This document shows, one piece after another, positions 63,468 through 64,000 of a stretch of 64,000 nucleotides of DNA. The stretch is from Candidatus Yanofskybacteria bacterium CG10_big_fil_rev_8_21_14_0_10_36_16 (GTDB lineage: Bacteria; Patescibacteria; Paceibacteria; 2-02-FULL-40-12; IGHO2-01-FULL-4-A). Where the stretch lies: the NCBI GenBank assembly GCA_002794035.1, contig PCXQ01000007.1:1-64000 (forward strand). Reading direction: 5' to 3'. Position numbers and translations under genes: made by a program. Each line of letters begins with the position of its first letter. Position 1 is the stretch's first letter. The notes under the pieces were generated by a model. The model was not told where the DNA came from. It saw only the letters and a program-made list of their open reading frames with translations, and did no database searches.

Positions 63468-64000
63468 TTGTTTTTTAGAACAATATTTTCAAACTTCAGT
63501 ATTGCAACTATATCCCGCCTTTTGATTGGCGGGATTAGTTTGATTATAGTGGCTATGTTAACAAGACATCTTGGTCCTGATGGTTATGGTGATTACAACA
63601 CTATATTTGCTTATATTTTTTTATTTGTAACAGGAGCTGATCTTGGTCTGTACACTGTATTAACTAGAGAAATATCAAGACCTGGTGCAGACGAAGAAAA
63701 AATAATAGGTAATATATTTACCATTCGATTAGGGGCAATATTATTAGGGGCTGTTGTGGCAAACATAATAGCTGTTTTTTTGCCTTATTCTGGTTTAGTT
63801 AAGTTAGGAATTTTTATTGGGACCATATTCATGGTTTTGTCATCATTGGGTCAGGTTTTGATGGGGATTTTTCAAAAAAGACTTAGGGTTTACTTAGTTT
63901 CAGCAGCCGACTTGATAGCAAGAATAGTTCAATTGTTTTTAATATTTTTACTTATCTTTCTAAAAGCACCATTTTTGTTTTTTATAGGAGTTGTGGTAAT
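63468..64000 (+). CDS. oligosaccharide flippase family protein, cut by the window end
   Basis: An open frame runs from about TTG 63468 to the window end without a stop. The translated part begins L-F-F-R-T-I-F-S-N-F-S-I-A-T and contains V-A-M-L-T-R-H-L-G-P-D-G-Y-G-D-Y, the pattern of Wzx-type polysaccharide flippases (helix 1 to helix 2 with R-x-L-G-P-x-x-Y-G). Then come G-A-D-L-G-L-Y-T-V and T-R-E-I-S-R. At least four membrane helices are visible. It would export lipid-linked oligosaccharides. The start codon is uncertain: no ATG is close and no Shine-Dalgarno site is seen. Confidence 0.75.
   Translation, partial: MFFRTIFSNFSIATISRLLIGGISLIIVAMLTRHLGPDGYGDYNTIFAYIFLFVTGADLGLYTVLTREISRPGADEEKIIGNIFTIRLGAILLGAVVANIIAVFLPYSGLVKLGIFIGTIFMVLSSLGQVLMGIFQKRLRVYLVSAADLIARIVQLFLIFLLIFLKAPFLFFIGVVV

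Noticed and set aside
1..64000. CRISPR arrays, transposase genes, integrases
   Set aside because: I saw no regularly spaced repeats and no recognisable transposase, integrase or Cas proteins in the frames examined.

Overview
The window is a 64-kb piece of an AT-rich bacterial chromosome (most genes look about 33-37% G+C by eye) that carries the replication-origin neighbourhood. Several features together suggest a reduced genome of the Patescibacteria / candidate phyla radiation, probably a Parcubacteria-like lineage: an array of VirB2-like pilin paralogues, a DUF11 protein and a CAP protein next to a sortase, HTH/LAGLIDADG-like genes beside tRNAs, a shortened ValS, an orphan solute-binding protein, and no biosynthetic operons. 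This placement is an inference, not a phylogeny.

Layout. 1-8.4 kb: half of a tRNA-Glu, tsaD, valS, a PrsW-like protease, Hsp20, a VanW protein, tRNA-Leu(UAG) and a polytopic membrane protein. 8.5-13.1 kb: six small pilin-like genes and one large pilin/PKD/peptidase-like fusion on the minus strand, with a long structured leader. 13.2-20.5 kb: solute-binding protein, methyltransferase, gyrA, a UlaG-like hydrolase and ribosomal protein S1. 20.5-26.2 kb: five genes with strong Shine-Dalgarno sites and separate promoters, two of them near 60% G+C in sampled stretches. 26.3-31.7 kb: ftsH, tRNA-Val and a rare-type tRNA-Ile(UAU), an HTH/endonuclease-like gene, an NYN-domain protein, an RluA-type enzyme and rplS. 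31.7-31.9 kb: a tRNA-Leu(GAG) gene whose T-loop is interrupted by a second complete tRNA-Leu(GAG) flanked by 20-bp inverted repeats. 32-41 kb: secreted proteins of unknown or glycosidase-like type mixed with tRNAs. 41.3-44.4 kb: DUF11, CAP and sortase genes. 44.8-49.4 kb: cysteine desulfurase, DoxX-like protein, trigger factor and nusA, with a strongly promoted non-coding RNA candidate between the last two groups. 49.8-55.7 kb: pilB, a second structured RNA candidate, ruvB, yebC, ruvC, a 42-residue acidic protein and tyrS. 55.8-64 kb: PBP1-type enzyme, a DUF721-like gene, dnaN, candidate oriC, dnaA, then rpmH-rnpA-yidD-yidC-khpB and the start of a flippase gene.

Expression signals fall into two classes. 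Many core genes (valS, hsp20, gyrA, ruvB, pilB, tyrS, the UlaG-like gene and others) have a -10-like hexamer only 6-9 bases before the start codon and no Shine-Dalgarno site, which predicts leaderless mRNAs. A second group, mostly hypothetical or secreted proteins, has a full -35/-10 promoter and/or an AGGAGG-type ribosome binding site 6-9 bases before the start.

The most unusual object is the nested tRNA-Leu at 31712-31930. Its inverted repeats resemble the arms of a small palindromic element at 39063-39133 and a single arm near 23523, which suggests a family of small mobile palindromes. Other observations to follow up are the two structured RNA candidates, the tRNA-Lys 3'-end remnant beyond a hairpin cluster, the two high-G+C islands, and the pilin array ending in a peptidase-like fusion.
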